From contig JAGAAZ010000110.1 of assembly GCA_017614895.1 (NCBI GenBank), positions 1 to 41,469 of the forward strand: 41,469 bases of DNA, given 5' to 3'. Below the pieces are notes generated by a model. That model saw only the letters and a program-made list of their open reading frames with translations, did not search any database and was not told where the DNA came from. Shown here in pieces: positions 22,994 to 31,283 of this stretch. Every line of letters begins with the position of its first letter. Position 1 is the stretch's first letter. This stretch comes from Bacteroidaceae bacterium (GTDB taxonomy: Bacteria > Bacteroidota > Bacteroidia > Bacteroidales > Bacteroidaceae). The position numbers and the translations under genes were made by a program.

Positions 22994-24481
22994 ATGCTTA
23001 CACAAGAAGATAAAGACTTTCTAGCAAAGAAAGGCATTTCGGAAGAGAAACTGAACGCACAATTGAATTGCTTCAAGACGGGATTCCCTTGGCTGAAACT
23101 GGCAGGTGCTGCATCACCTGGCAACGGCATCACGATTCCGTCGGAGGCTGAGAAGAAGGATTATCTCGCTGCTTGGGATGCCTATCTGGACGGCTCAGGC
23201 AAGGTGCTGAAGTTCGTTCCTGCATCGGGAGCTGCGAGCCGCATGTTCAAGAACTTGTTTGAGTTTCTCGACAATGGTGAAAAGACAGAGTTTATCCAGA
23301 AGTTTGAGGCAAATCTCGACAAATTTGCATTCATCGATGATTTGAAAGCTGCCATCAGCAAAAACGGTGGTGACAACAGTGTAAAGACCGCCATAGCCAC
23401 GCTGTTGGGCGAAGAAGGGCTCTCCTATGGCAAACTGCCCAAGGGCTTGCTGAAATTCCATAAGTATGAGGATGGTGCCCGCACCCCAGTGGAGGAGCAT
23501 CTGGTGGAGGGTGCCCTCTATGCTGGCGGCAAGAACGGTAACGTAAGTGTTCATTTCACAGTGAGCCCAGAGCATCGTCCTTTGTTTGAGGCATTGGTGG
23601 CACAAGTGGCTCTGAAGTATGAGCAGAAGTTTGACGTGAAGTACTCCATCAGCTTTTCTGAGCAGAAGGCGAGCACGGACACAGTGGCTGCCAATCCTGA
23701 CAACACCCCATTCCGTGGGAAGGATGGCAAGATCCTCTTCCGTCCAGGTGGTCATGGTGCCTTGATTGAGAACCTGAACGACCTTGATGCCGACATTATC
23801 TTCATTAAGAATATTGATAATGTAGTACCAGACCGTTTAAAGGCAGAAACTGTTGAATACAAGAAACTCATCGCTGGTGTACTGGTAAGCAAGCAGAAGA
23901 AGGCATTTGAGTATCTCGAACTGCTCGACAGCGGGAAGTACACCCACACTCAGCTGGAGGAGATTATCCGTTTCCTGCGCGACGAACTCTCTTGCCGCAA
24001 TCCAGAACTGAAGGATTTGGAGGATGCTGAACTGGCTATCTATCTGAAGAAGAAACTGAACCGTCCAATGCGTGTGTGCGGCATGGTGAAGAATGTGGGA
24101 GAGCCTGGTGGTGGTCCTTTCTTGGCATACAATCAGGACGGCACCATTAGTTTGCAGATTTTGGAGAGCAGCCAGATTGACACCAACAACGCTGAATATC
24201 TGAAAATGTTCCAGAATGGCACACACTTCAATCCCGTGGATTTGGTGTGCGCTGTGAAGGACTACAAGGGTCAGAAGTTTGACCTCACGAAATATGTGGA
24301 TCATCAGACAGGTTTCATCTCCAGCAAGAGCAAGGACGGTAAGGAACTCAAAGCACTTGAACTGCCAGGACTTTGGAACGGTGCGATGAGCGACTGGAAC
24401 ACCATTTTCGTGGAGGTGTCACTCGGCACGTTCAACCCTGTGAAGACGGTGAATGACCTGCTGAGAGAACAACACCAGTAA
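22994..24481 (+). CDS. DUF4301 family protein
   Basis: A 495-residue cytoplasmic protein of the DUF4301 family, common in Bacteroidota and of unknown activity. The features fit a nucleotide-sugar-transferase-like fold: FVPASGAASRMFKNLF near residue 75, with a glycine-rich GAASRM loop, then LRPGGHGALIENLNDL-like segment at about 250 (FRPGGHGALIENL) and DIIFIKNIDNVVPD at about 267. These resemble the substrate loop and metal-site acidic residues of nucleotidyltransferases, but that is inference. It has its own promoter and lies 8 nt before rsmG, so the two are likely cotranscribed. Confidence 0.82.
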   Translation: MLTQEDKDFLAKKGISEEKLNAQLNCFKTGFPWLKLAGAASPGNGITIPSEAEKKDYLAAWDAYLDGSGKVLKFVPASGAASRMFKNLFEFLDNGEKTEFIQKFEANLDKFAFIDDLKAAISKNGGDNSVKTAIATLLGEEGLSYGKLPKGLLKFHKYEDGARTPVEEHLVEGALYAGGKNGNVSVHFTVSPEHRPLFEALVAQVALKYEQKFDVKYSISFSEQKASTDTVAANPDNTPFRGKDGKILFRPGGHGALIENLNDLDADIIFIKNIDNVVPDRLKAETVEYKKLIAGVLVSKQKKAFEYLELLDSGKYTHTQLEEIIRFLRDELSCRNPELKDLEDAELAIYLKKKLNRPMRVCGMVKNVGEPGGGPFLAYNQDGTISLQILESSQIDTNNAEYLKMFQNGTHFNPVDLVCAVKDYKGQKFDLTKYVDHQTGFISSKSKDGKELKALELPGLWNGAMSDWNTIFVEVSLGTFNPVKTVNDLLREQHQ

Positions 24482-24489
24482 AAAATTCT

Positions 24490-25119
24490 ATGATAATAAG
24501 CAAGTATTTTCCCCATTTAACAGAGCTTCAGGTTGAGCAATTCGCTCAACTTGATGCTCTTTATAACGATTGGAATGCCAAGATCAATGTGATTTCTCGC
24601 AAGGACATCCAAAACCTTTATGAGCATCATGTGCTGCATTCTCTGGGCATTGCCAAGGTGGTGAACTTCAAGGACGGAACGACCGTGATGGATCTCGGGA
24701 CAGGTGGCGGATTCCCTGGCATTCCATTGGCTATCCTCTTTCCAAACGTGCAGTTCCATTTGGTGGACAGCATCGGCAAAAAAGTGAGAGTGGCCCATGA
24801 AGTGTCAACAGCTATAGGACTGAAAAACGTGAAGTTCAGTCATGCCAGAGCCGAAGAAATCAAGGAGCAGTATGACTTTGTGGTGACCCGTGCCGTGATG
24901 CCGATGGTGGATCTCGTGAAAGTGGCAAGGAAGAACATCAGCAAGGAACAACACAACGCTGTGCCCAATGGTATCATCGCCCTTAAGGGGGGAGAATTGG
25001 CTGGTGAGATTGCCTCAATGAGGAATATTTCCACGGTGTGGGAACTAAGTGACTTTTTCGAAGAAGAGTATTTTAAGACCAAAAAGGTGGTGCACGTCAC
25101 TATTGTCAACAAGAAATGA
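24490..25119 (+). CDS. rsmG: 16S rRNA m7G527 methyltransferase RsmG
   Basis: RsmG methylates N7 of G527 in 16S rRNA, a site affecting streptomycin sensitivity. The SAM-binding motif VMDLGTGGGFPGIPLAI is clear, as is the N-terminal WNAKINVISRKD and the later VVTRAVMPMVDLVK. 209 residues is the normal length. The last four bases overlap the next start (ATGA). Confidence 0.96.
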   Translation: MIISKYFPHLTELQVEQFAQLDALYNDWNAKINVISRKDIQNLYEHHVLHSLGIAKVVNFKDGTTVMDLGTGGGFPGIPLAILFPNVQFHLVDSIGKKVRVAHEVSTAIGLKNVKFSHARAEEIKEQYDFVVTRAVMPMVDLVKVARKNISKEQHNAVPNGIIALKGGELAGEIASMRNISTVWELSDFFEEEYFKTKKVVHVTIVNKK

Positions 25120-25760
25120 ATATCAAAACATTTGAGGTGAATCCTTTATGCGAGAACTGCTATGTGGTGAATGATGAAACCAAGCAATGCGTGATTATTG
25201 ACTGTGGCTGTTCTGATGAGTACGAATGGGAGAACATCAAGAAATACATCGATGCCGAAGGGTTAGAAGTGAAGCACCTGCTGAACACCCACTTGCATTT
25301 TGATCATGTGTGGGGCAATACCTTCGTGTATCGAGACCTTGGCCTGCGTCCTGAAGCCAACTACGAAGACCTCACCATCTACGAGAACATGGATGAGCAA
25401 ATTCGGTCGGTGGTGGGTGTAGGCATCCCCCATCCTCCCCTGCCTCCTTTGGGCACTTCCCTTTTGGATGGCAGCGAGATCACCTTTGGCAATACCATGC
25501 TGAAAGTGCTCACCACCCCAGGACATTCACGTGGCAGCATCTGCTTCTACGCAGAAAAAGACAATGTGCTCTTCTCTGGTGACACCCTTTTCTGTGGCAG
25601 TTGCGGACGTACAGACTTGGAAGGTGGTAGTTATCACGATATCATGCTCAGTCTTCAAAAACTTTCCACCCTCCCCGACTCTACCAAGGTGTTCTGCGGA
25701 CATGGTCCCTCCACGACGATAGAAAGGGAAAAACAATACAACCTCTATATGAGAGAGTGA
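25116..25760 (+). CDS. Metallo-beta-lactamase-fold hydrolase
   Basis: A 214-residue member of the glyoxalase II-like metallo-beta-lactamase superfamily. The dinuclear metal motif HxHxDH is present as H59, H61, D63, H64 (THLHFDHVWGN). A second histidine is in TTPGHSRGSICFY, the bridging aspartate in LFSGDTLFCGSCGRTDL, and the last histidine in CGHGP. The substrate may be S-lactoylglutathione-like or another thioester; the short length, lacking the GloB C-terminal domain, argues for a broader hydrolase. Translationally coupled to rsmG. Confidence 0.92.
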   Translation: MNIKTFEVNPLCENCYVVNDETKQCVIIDCGCSDEYEWENIKKYIDAEGLEVKHLLNTHLHFDHVWGNTFVYRDLGLRPEANYEDLTIYENMDEQIRSVVGVGIPHPPLPPLGTSLLDGSEITFGNTMLKVLTTPGHSRGSICFYAEKDNVLFSGDTLFCGSCGRTDLEGGSYHDIMLSLQKLSTLPDSTKVFCGHGPSTTIEREKQYNLYMRE

Positions 25761-25792
25761 AAGATACCCACGTTCGGAAAAACCTAAATATA

Positions 25793-25824
25793 TTTGGTTG
25801 TTTTCTCACTAATTCGTACCTTTG
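25793..25824 (+). promoter_or_regulatory. Promoter of the amidase/MCE operon
   Basis: TTTG (25793-25796), 20 bp, TACCTTTG (25817-25824), then ATG 18 bp later at 25842. It decides against the in-frame ATG at 25794, which lies within the promoter. Confidence 0.8.
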
Positions 25825-25841
25825 CAACGAATTTCAACAAT

Positions 25842-26945
25842 ATGAGAAGGCTTATACACATTATTATATATATAGGCATCCAGCTTTTTATAGTTCCTAC
25901 TTCTGCCATGACTGAAGGCGGGGACTTTTTGGTGATGCTTGATGCTGGTCATGGTGGAAAAGACCCTGGAACAGTCGGTTCGTCTTCTCGTAACCGCGAA
26001 AAAGATATTGCCTATAACATTACAATGGAAGTAGGACGACTTCTGAAGAACAATCATCCAGAAATAAAAGTTGGTTATACACGTTCAACGGATGTGTTCA
26101 TTGAATTAGGACGTCGTGCCGAAATTGCTAATAAAGCAAAAGCGGACCTTTTTGTTTCCATTCATGTTAACTCATTGCCCAAAGATGCGAAACATTATGC
26201 CTATGGCGTTCAGTCATACACCTTGAGCCTCAATTCCACAGGAACGAATCTTGCTGTGGAAAAACGAGAGAATTCAGTGATTGCCCTTGAGGGTGAAGCC
26301 GCCAAGAAATATAACTATAACTCTTCACCAGAAAGTAACATTATGTTTGAGCTGATGCAGGATCACGACATGAAGGAAAGTGTGAACTTTGCAAAGATGG
26401 CTCAAGACGAAATGGTTCATACGGGTGGACGCAAGGACATGGGAGTCCGCCAAGCAAACCTCGCTGTACTGCGTCTCACGTATATGCCAAGTGTACTGCT
26501 TGAGGTCGGATTTATCTCCACCCCTGAGGAAGAGAGATTCTTGATGTCTAAAGACGGACAAAATCTAATGGCAAAGAGCATCTACAATGCAATTGCAAAA
26601 TATGCTTCACAACGGACAGGTAAAAAAGCAAAACTGGAAAAGCCTTCCACCACTCTTGTTCAAACGCCCGACACTGCCACGACCAACGACACTCCTGCTA
26701 CAGTTGCTCCAACTACAGCGAATGGCGAAAAACGAACGGTGTATAAGGTGCAGGTACTCGCTGGCAGCACCAAACTGAAAAGCAACGACAAGCAATTCAA
26801 GGGTCTGAAGTGCGAAATGCACGAAAAAGGTGGCAGATACACTTACACTTATGGCTCAGCAACTACTATGGATGAAGCAAAAAAACTGCGCAAATCCATT
26901 CTGGATAAATTTCCTCAAGCATTCATCGTGACATTTGAAGAATAA
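25842..26945 (+). CDS. N-acetylmuramoyl-L-alanine amidase with SPOR domain
   Basis: A periplasmic amidase that cleaves the stem peptide from MurNAc, typically in daughter-cell separation. A signal peptide (residues 1-22) precedes an Amidase_3 domain: zinc ligand H37 in LDAGHGGKDPG, a second histidine in FVSIHVNSLP and the catalytic glutamate in VLLEVGFISTPEE. A Thr/Pro/Ala-rich linker leads to a C-terminal SPOR-like domain (VYKVQVLAGSTKLK ... YTYGSATTMDEAKKLRKSIL). It ends one base before the MCE start codon. This is the second SPOR protein of the window after the one at 14267. Confidence 0.93.
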   Translation: MRRLIHIIIYIGIQLFIVPTSAMTEGGDFLVMLDAGHGGKDPGTVGSSSRNREKDIAYNITMEVGRLLKNNHPEIKVGYTRSTDVFIELGRRAEIANKAKADLFVSIHVNSLPKDAKHYAYGVQSYTLSLNSTGTNLAVEKRENSVIALEGEAAKKYNYNSSPESNIMFELMQDHDMKESVNFAKMAQDEMVHTGGRKDMGVRQANLAVLRLTYMPSVLLEVGFISTPEEERFLMSKDGQNLMAKSIYNAIAKYASQRTGKKAKLEKPSTTLVQTPDTATTNDTPATVAPTTANGEKRTVYKVQVLAGSTKLKSNDKQFKGLKCEMHEKGGRYTYTYGSATTMDEAKKLRKSILDKFPQAFIVTFEE

Positions 26946-26946
26946 T

Positions 26947-27846
26947 ATGAAAATCAGCAAAGAAATTAAAATTGCATTGGTGGCTATCCTATCAGCCATC
27001 ATCGTTTATGTAGGCATTATCTTCCTCAAGGGGCTCAAGCTCTTCAATGATGAGGTTTCATATTTTGTAGAGATAGCTGACGTGCAGGGCATGCCAACCG
27101 CCTCTGACGTGCGAGCCAACGGATTGAAAGTCGGCACAGTGAAGGCGATTAAGTTCAATCCTGCCAAGCAGAACTTGACCGTCGAAATCACCATCAACCC
27201 GAACTTCCAGATACCCGAGGGTACCAGCGTCTATATGACCAAAGAGATGTTGGGAAGCGCCATGATGAACCTGAAGTTGGGACCTAACCCCTCTGCCCTT
27301 CTCCATCCGGGCGACACCATTCAGGGTGCTCCGTTGATAGACCTGATGACGGAGGCTGGCAATATGTTACCACAGGTGGAAGCCCTCTTGCCCAAGATGG
27401 ACTCCATCCTGACAGCCATGAATCAGTTGTCGAACGACCCAGCCATTACTGCTTCGCTTCACAATATGGAAGTTGTGTCTGCCGACCTGCGTGTAACCAC
27501 CACAAGGCTCAACGGACTCCTGGGTAATGACGTGCCACAACTCATGGCAAAGACCAATAACATCTGCACCAATCTGGAAACAACTACCAGCAATCTTAAT
27601 CAGATTGACATGATAGGTATGGCACAGAAAGCTGATGCAACGATGGATGGCTTGCAGGAGATGACCTTCAAGATGAATACCGCCATGAACAGCAAGGAAA
27701 ACTCACTCGGACTGTTGATGAACGACAATGCCATTGCCTTGCATCTTGACTCCACCATACAGAACTCATCACGCCTGTTAGAGGACTTCCGATTGCATCC
27801 CAAACGATACGTGCATTTCTCTCTCTTCGGTAAAAAAGACAAATAA
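26947..27846 (+). CDS. MCE/MlaD-family lipid transport protein
   Basis: A 299-residue protein with an N-terminal transmembrane anchor (about residues 6-25) and one MCE domain (about 35-115: VQGMPTASDVRANGLKVGTV, then FQIPEGTSVYMTKEMLGSAM). Such proteins form hexameric periplasmic tunnels that carry phospholipids between the membranes with an MlaFE ABC transporter. The C-terminal half is helical with a leucine/asparagine repeat pattern, as in longer MlaD forms. The MlaE and MlaF partners are not next to it. ATG 26947 follows the amidase stop by one base. Confidence 0.9.
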   Translation: MKISKEIKIALVAILSAIIVYVGIIFLKGLKLFNDEVSYFVEIADVQGMPTASDVRANGLKVGTVKAIKFNPAKQNLTVEITINPNFQIPEGTSVYMTKEMLGSAMMNLKLGPNPSALLHPGDTIQGAPLIDLMTEAGNMLPQVEALLPKMDSILTAMNQLSNDPAITASLHNMEVVSADLRVTTTRLNGLLGNDVPQLMAKTNNICTNLETTTSNLNQIDMIGMAQKADATMDGLQEMTFKMNTAMNSKENSLGLLMNDNAIALHLDSTIQNSSRLLEDFRLHPKRYVHFSLFGKKDK

Positions 27847-27870
27847 AAAAGAGGCTGAAAAAAATGTAAG

Positions 27871-27911
27871 AGAAAGGTGTTATTTGAATTCTGTTCAAAC
27901 AACATCTTTCT
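27871..27911 (+). terminator. Long imperfect hairpin after the MCE gene
   Basis: AGAAAGGTGTT (27871-27881) pairs with AACATCTTTCT (27901-27911) with one G-T pair. After one mismatch, TTTGAA pairs with TTCAAA around a 5-nt loop, giving 17 pairs in 41 nt. There is no pure T run after it (TTCTGAAG), so it is a candidate terminator or processing site, not a certain one. Confidence 0.5.
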
Positions 27912-27992
27912 TTCTGAAGAGCCTTCTCGGATGCATTGAAAGCCTATCATAAACAAACAATTAAGAGGTCAAAAAAATTATTTATCGCTAAA

Positions 27993-28010
27993 TGTTTCAC
28001 ATGTGAAACA
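27993..28010. promoter_or_regulatory. Perfect 18-bp palindrome resembling parS, before dnaA
   Basis: TGTTTCACATGTGAAACA is a perfect palindrome. It equals the widespread ParB site TGTTTCACGTGAAACA with AT inserted at the centre. It lies about 220 bp before dnaA in a 350-nt gene-free, AT-rich stretch (27847-28193). TTATCTACA at 28020-28028 is one base from a DnaA box. Whether ParB tolerates the 2-bp wider spacing is unknown; an operator for another dimeric regulator is the alternative. Confidence 0.5.
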
Positions 28011-28144
28011 AATACGTAATTATCTACAAATCAAGAAAGAAGAAAAAAGCAATACAAATCAAGACCGCCAAGAACTTAAGAAACGTAAATGGCTGAAATG
28101 AAGCACATTTTACTTTGCGGTTGAAAACACTGGGAAAAATAAAT

Positions 28145-28175
28145 TTTGTAGTTTGCGAAAAAATAACGAACTTTG
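28145..28175 (+). promoter_or_regulatory. Probable dnaA promoter
   Basis: TTTG (28145-28148), 19 bp, then GAACTTTG (28168-28175), one mismatch from TAnnTTTG. It lies 18 bp before ATG 28194 and 39 bp before ATG 28215. Confidence 0.55.
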
Positions 28176-28214
28176 CATTCGTAAAAATCACGCATGAGAA
28201 TCACCAAAGCTAAA

Positions 28215-29630
28215 ATGGTAGAAACTGAACAAAATCCAAAACTCTTATGGGGTAGATGCCTCGACATCATTCGGGATAACATCACCCCTGAGCAATTCGC
28301 AACGACGTTTGCCTTCGTAGAGCTGCACAGCCTCGAAAACGGCAAACTGGTGCTGGATGTACCTAGCGAATTCGTCAAAGAGTATTTGGAGGAGCACTTC
28401 TTGGGACTCATGGCTTCTACCTTCAAGCGTGTGTTTGGCAACAGCGTCACACATTTATTTTATAATGTAAAGGTTGTTGGCAAACGAGGGGGTAACGTAA
28501 GGGAAAAAGGTGATATGCCTGCCAAAGTCATTAATGGCCCTGCTCGTCCAAACGGTAACGAGACACCTGGCGACGTGACTGCTCCTCAAGTACAGGATCT
28601 CGATTCTCAATTGATTCCCGGCTACAAGTTCGAAAGCTATCTCGAAGGTGAGAGCAACCGTCTGGCACGATCTGTGGGTGAATCTATCGCCAACAATCCA
28701 GCGAAGACGTTTAATCCATTCTTTGTCTATGGTCCTTCCGGATGTGGTAAGACCCACCTCATCAATGCCATTGGTCATCGCATCAAGGAGTTGCACCCAC
28801 AAATGCGTGTGCTCTACTTATCAGCTCACTTGTTCACCGTTCAGTTTACAGATGCTGTTCGTCAGAACAAGACCAATGAGTTCATCCGATTCTATCAGAG
28901 CATTGATGTACTGATTCTTGACGATGTACAGGAATTGACTGGCAAGGACAAGACTCAGAACACCTTCTTCCATATTTTCAATCATCTGCACGTCAACGGC
29001 AAGCAAATCATTTTGTCTGCAGACCGTCCTCCTATCGCCATCCAAGGTTTGGAAGACCGACTCCTCACCCGCTTCAAGTGGGGTATGCAAGCAGAGATCG
29101 AGAAGCCTACGCAGAACCTGCGTCTTGGCATCCTGTCTGCCAAAGTGGAGAAGGAAGGACTCAACATCCCTGCCAATGTGCTCAAGTACATCGCAGAAAA
29201 TATTGATGAAAGTGTGCGTGACCTCGAAGGCATCATCAATTCGCTGATGGTCAACTCCCTCGTCAATAATTGCGACATCAATATGACCCTGGTGAAGAAA
29301 CTCATGCCACAATTCGTTGAGAAGCACAGCAAGAGGGAACTCACTATCGAGGATGTGAAGCAAACCGTCTGCAACCACTTCCATTTGAAGGTCAGCCAGC
29401 TTGATTCACGTGAACGGACACAACGGATTGCCTATGCACGCCAAATGGCGATGTATCTGTCCAATCAGTTGACTGACTCTTCTCACATGCAGATTGGTCG
29501 TCTCATCGGCAATCGCAATCATGCCACCGTTGTTCATGCCTTGAAGCAGATAGAGGACATGATCAAAATACAAGACCATGTGCGTGAAGATGTGGAAGAG
29601 TTGACGATGATACTCAAAACATCATTTTGA
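28215..29630 (+). CDS. dnaA: Chromosomal replication initiator DnaA
   Basis: DnaA opens oriC and loads the helicase. Domain I is at residues 1-85 (LWGRCLDIIRDNITPEQF), with a linker to about 135. The AAA+ domain has Walker A YGPSGCGKTHL, where GPSGCGKT replaces the more usual GGVGLGKT, and Walker B VLILDDVQEL. Domain IV carries the DNA-binding signature around RLIGNRNHATVVHALKQI. I prefer ATG 28215 (MVETEQNPKLLW), which looks like known N-termini; ATG 28194 would add seven basic residues and also fits the promoter. It is transcribed alone, with a terminator after it. Confidence 0.96.
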   Translation: MVETEQNPKLLWGRCLDIIRDNITPEQFATTFAFVELHSLENGKLVLDVPSEFVKEYLEEHFLGLMASTFKRVFGNSVTHLFYNVKVVGKRGGNVREKGDMPAKVINGPARPNGNETPGDVTAPQVQDLDSQLIPGYKFESYLEGESNRLARSVGESIANNPAKTFNPFFVYGPSGCGKTHLINAIGHRIKELHPQMRVLYLSAHLFTVQFTDAVRQNKTNEFIRFYQSIDVLILDDVQELTGKDKTQNTFFHIFNHLHVNGKQIILSADRPPIAIQGLEDRLLTRFKWGMQAEIEKPTQNLRLGILSAKVEKEGLNIPANVLKYIAENIDESVRDLEGIINSLMVNSLVNNCDINMTLVKKLMPQFVEKHSKRELTIEDVKQTVCNHFHLKVSQLDSRERTQRIAYARQMAMYLSNQLTDSSHMQIGRLIGNRNHATVVHALKQIEDMIKIQDHVREDVEELTMILKTSF

Positions 29631-29679
29631 AAAAAGATCCATACTAACCAATTCCTATAGATAACTTATGTTTTAATGG

Positions 29680-29715
29680 AAGGAAGGGGGCTCGTGGTGA
29701 GTCCCCTCCTTTTTT
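29680..29715 (+). terminator. Rho-independent terminator after dnaA
   Basis: AAGGA-A-GGGG-G-CTC (29680-29693) pairs with GAG-T-CCCC-TCCTT (29699-29711) with one bulged A and one G-T pair, loop GTGGT, and a T run to 29715. Confidence 0.9.
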
Positions 29716-29740
29716 AATCGTTTGGTTTAGATATAGATGG

Positions 29741-30478
29741 TTAAAGAAATCCTTGATTCTTCAGCGCCTGCAACATGCCTTCCGACATAGCCTCATTGTC
29801 CTTGCGGGTGTACCGGCAATCCGTGAACACCTGTGCCAGATTTTCCTTCTTGTTTATCTTCACAAACTGTTGATTCTCCTCCAACTGTTCCTTGAAGTAA
29901 TAAATGATGTCCAACTGGTTAGGTGTGTAGTCGTGGTAAGTTTCTTCGTGGATATATGCCAGATGTGGCAGACGATCGGGCTGTTCCGGATGCTCGTCAG
30001 GCACACCCACCGTGATGGTGGCAATGGGGAAAGTGAGTTTAGGCAATTTCAGCACATCGATGATGCCCTGAGGATTGTAAAGCGTTGTGCCCAGATAGCA
30101 AGTGCCATAACCCGCTTCTTCCGCTAACGTGCAGAATGCCTGTACATATAATAATGTGTCGCTGGCTGCATTGAGGAACGAAAGCAAGTTGTCATATCCA
30201 GCATCGGCATTACGTTGTTCACACCATTTCGTGAAGCGATTAAAGTCGGCGCAGAACGTAAGCACCACGGGTGCGCCCTTCACCATCGGCTGTCCGAAAT
30301 GCAAGGGTGAAAGCTTTTCCTTCATATCTTCCGAACGGGTCACCACCACACTATACAACTGCATATTGCCCATCGTGGCAGCCCTCGATGCCTGAAAAAG
30401 CAGCGCATCAATCTTCTCCGCAGGGATGTCCTCCTGCTTATACTTGCGGATGGTGCGTCTATTGACAAATGATTCCAT
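29741..30478 (-). CDS. NfsA-like nitroreductase family oxidoreductase
   Basis: A flavoprotein of 245 residues in the nitroreductase superfamily, probably FMN-dependent and NAD(P)H-using. Family marks are RRTIRKYKQEDIPAEKID at the N-terminus (basic residues contacting FMN phosphate), ASRAATMGNMQLYSVVV (the usual S-S/T-x-N-x-Q segment), the central EEAGYGTCYLGTTLYNP and PIATITVGVPDEHP. The C-terminal part resembles NfsA-type proteins. The start at 30478 gives MESFVNRRT; an upstream in-frame ATG at 30520 is inside the divergent promoter region. The natural substrate is unknown. Confidence 0.9.
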   Translation of the reverse strand: MESFVNRRTIRKYKQEDIPAEKIDALLFQASRAATMGNMQLYSVVVTRSEDMKEKLSPLHFGQPMVKGAPVVLTFCADFNRFTKWCEQRNADAGYDNLLSFLNAASDTLLYVQAFCTLAEEAGYGTCYLGTTLYNPQGIIDVLKLPKLTFPIATITVGVPDEHPEQPDRLPHLAYIHEETYHDYTPNQLDIIYYFKEQLEENQQFVKINKKENLAQVFTDCRYTRKDNEAMSEGMLQALKNQGFL

Positions 30479-30517
30479 AAGAATGTACAATTTAACGATT
30501 TGAGATTTACAATTGTG

Positions 30518-30525
30518 CAAAGATA
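30518..30525 (-). promoter_or_regulatory. -7 element of the nitroreductase gene
   Basis: TATCTTTG on the minus strand, 40 bp before the start codon at 30478; no good TTTG at -33. It is back to back with the promoter at 30547-30577. Confidence 0.5.
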
Positions 30526-30546
30526 AGCATTTCCTGCCACATTTAT

Positions 30547-30577
30547 TTTGTCATGTCGCAAAATCGCCGTATTTTTG
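30547..30577 (+). promoter_or_regulatory. Promoter of the NrdJ-like gene and folB
   Basis: TTTG (30547-30550), exactly 19 bp, then TATTTTTG (30570-30577). The leader is about 30 nt. Confidence 0.8.
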
Positions 30578-30614
30578 CCTCTACTTAACAATTTTTGCAA
30601 TAAAAAGACCTAAC

Positions 30615-31283
30615 ATGGCACCTGTACAATCTTTATCAGCCACCATTCTGAACATCTTGACAGAGTTTGGCGAGAAGAAGTTGAAAAAGGCCTTGAAGCC
30701 CTACGATCCAGCGCGTGGAGCAAACAAGGAACGTGAGGAATTGATGTCGCTGCTCGACAACGAAATCTACTCCTTCCGTCCAGAGTTCGAGATTACCGAG
30801 AAACGTCCAGTCAGTCTCGAATGCGATGTCGTCAAATTCCAGAACAAGAAGGAAAAATGGGTTGCCTTTGTCGGATTGCTCGATGGCTATCCATATGAAA
30901 TCTTCACGGGTGTGCTCGATGACGAAGATGGCATTGCGCTGCCCAAGACCGTGACCAAGGGACACATCATCAAGCACATTGACGAGGATGGCTCCAAACG
31001 CTACGATTTCACCTTCGTTAATCGACGTGGCTACAAGACCACCGTTGAAGGTTTGTCTGAACGATTCAACAAGGAATATTGGAACTACGCTAAGCTCATC
31101 AGCGGTGTGCTCCGTTACAGGATGCCATTAACCAATGTCATCAAACTGGTTAGTTCTCTGCAGCTAGAAAACGAAAACATCAACACATGGGCAAATGGTG
31201 TGGCTCGTGCATTGAAGAAGTACACCACAGGTGAAGACGACTTTATTGATGACCTCAAAGAAGACCTTCGGAATGCAGAATAA
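30615..31283 (+). CDS. Stand-alone protein like the NrdJ C-terminal region
   Basis: A 222-residue cytoplasmic protein. From about residue 65 onward (KRPVSLECDVVKFQNKKEKW, then AFVGLLDGYPYEIFTGV and the later KEYWNYAKLISGVLRYRMPL) it resembles, from memory, the C-terminal portion of adenosylcobalamin-dependent (class II) ribonucleotide reductase in Bacteroidota, where the K-R-P and P-[YF]-E-[IV]-F motifs recur. No catalytic barrel, radical-site or C-terminal CxxC thiols are present. In Pseudomonas class II reductase is split into NrdJa and NrdJb of about this size, so it may be an NrdJb-like subunit or an accessory protein. The large subunit is not in this window. The stop overlaps folB by 11 nt. 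Confidence 0.6.
   Translation: MAPVQSLSATILNILTEFGEKKLKKALKPYDPARGANKEREELMSLLDNEIYSFRPEFEITEKRPVSLECDVVKFQNKKEKWVAFVGLLDGYPYEIFTGVLDDEDGIALPKTVTKGHIIKHIDEDGSKRYDFTFVNRRGYKTTVEGLSERFNKEYWNYAKLISGVLRYRMPLTNVIKLVSSLQLENENINTWANGVARALKKYTTGEDDFIDDLKEDLRNAE

Noticed and set aside
27847-28193. A proven oriC
   Set aside because: Only one near-match DnaA box and one parS-like palindrome are seen. Without a box cluster or GC skew the origin cannot be claimed.
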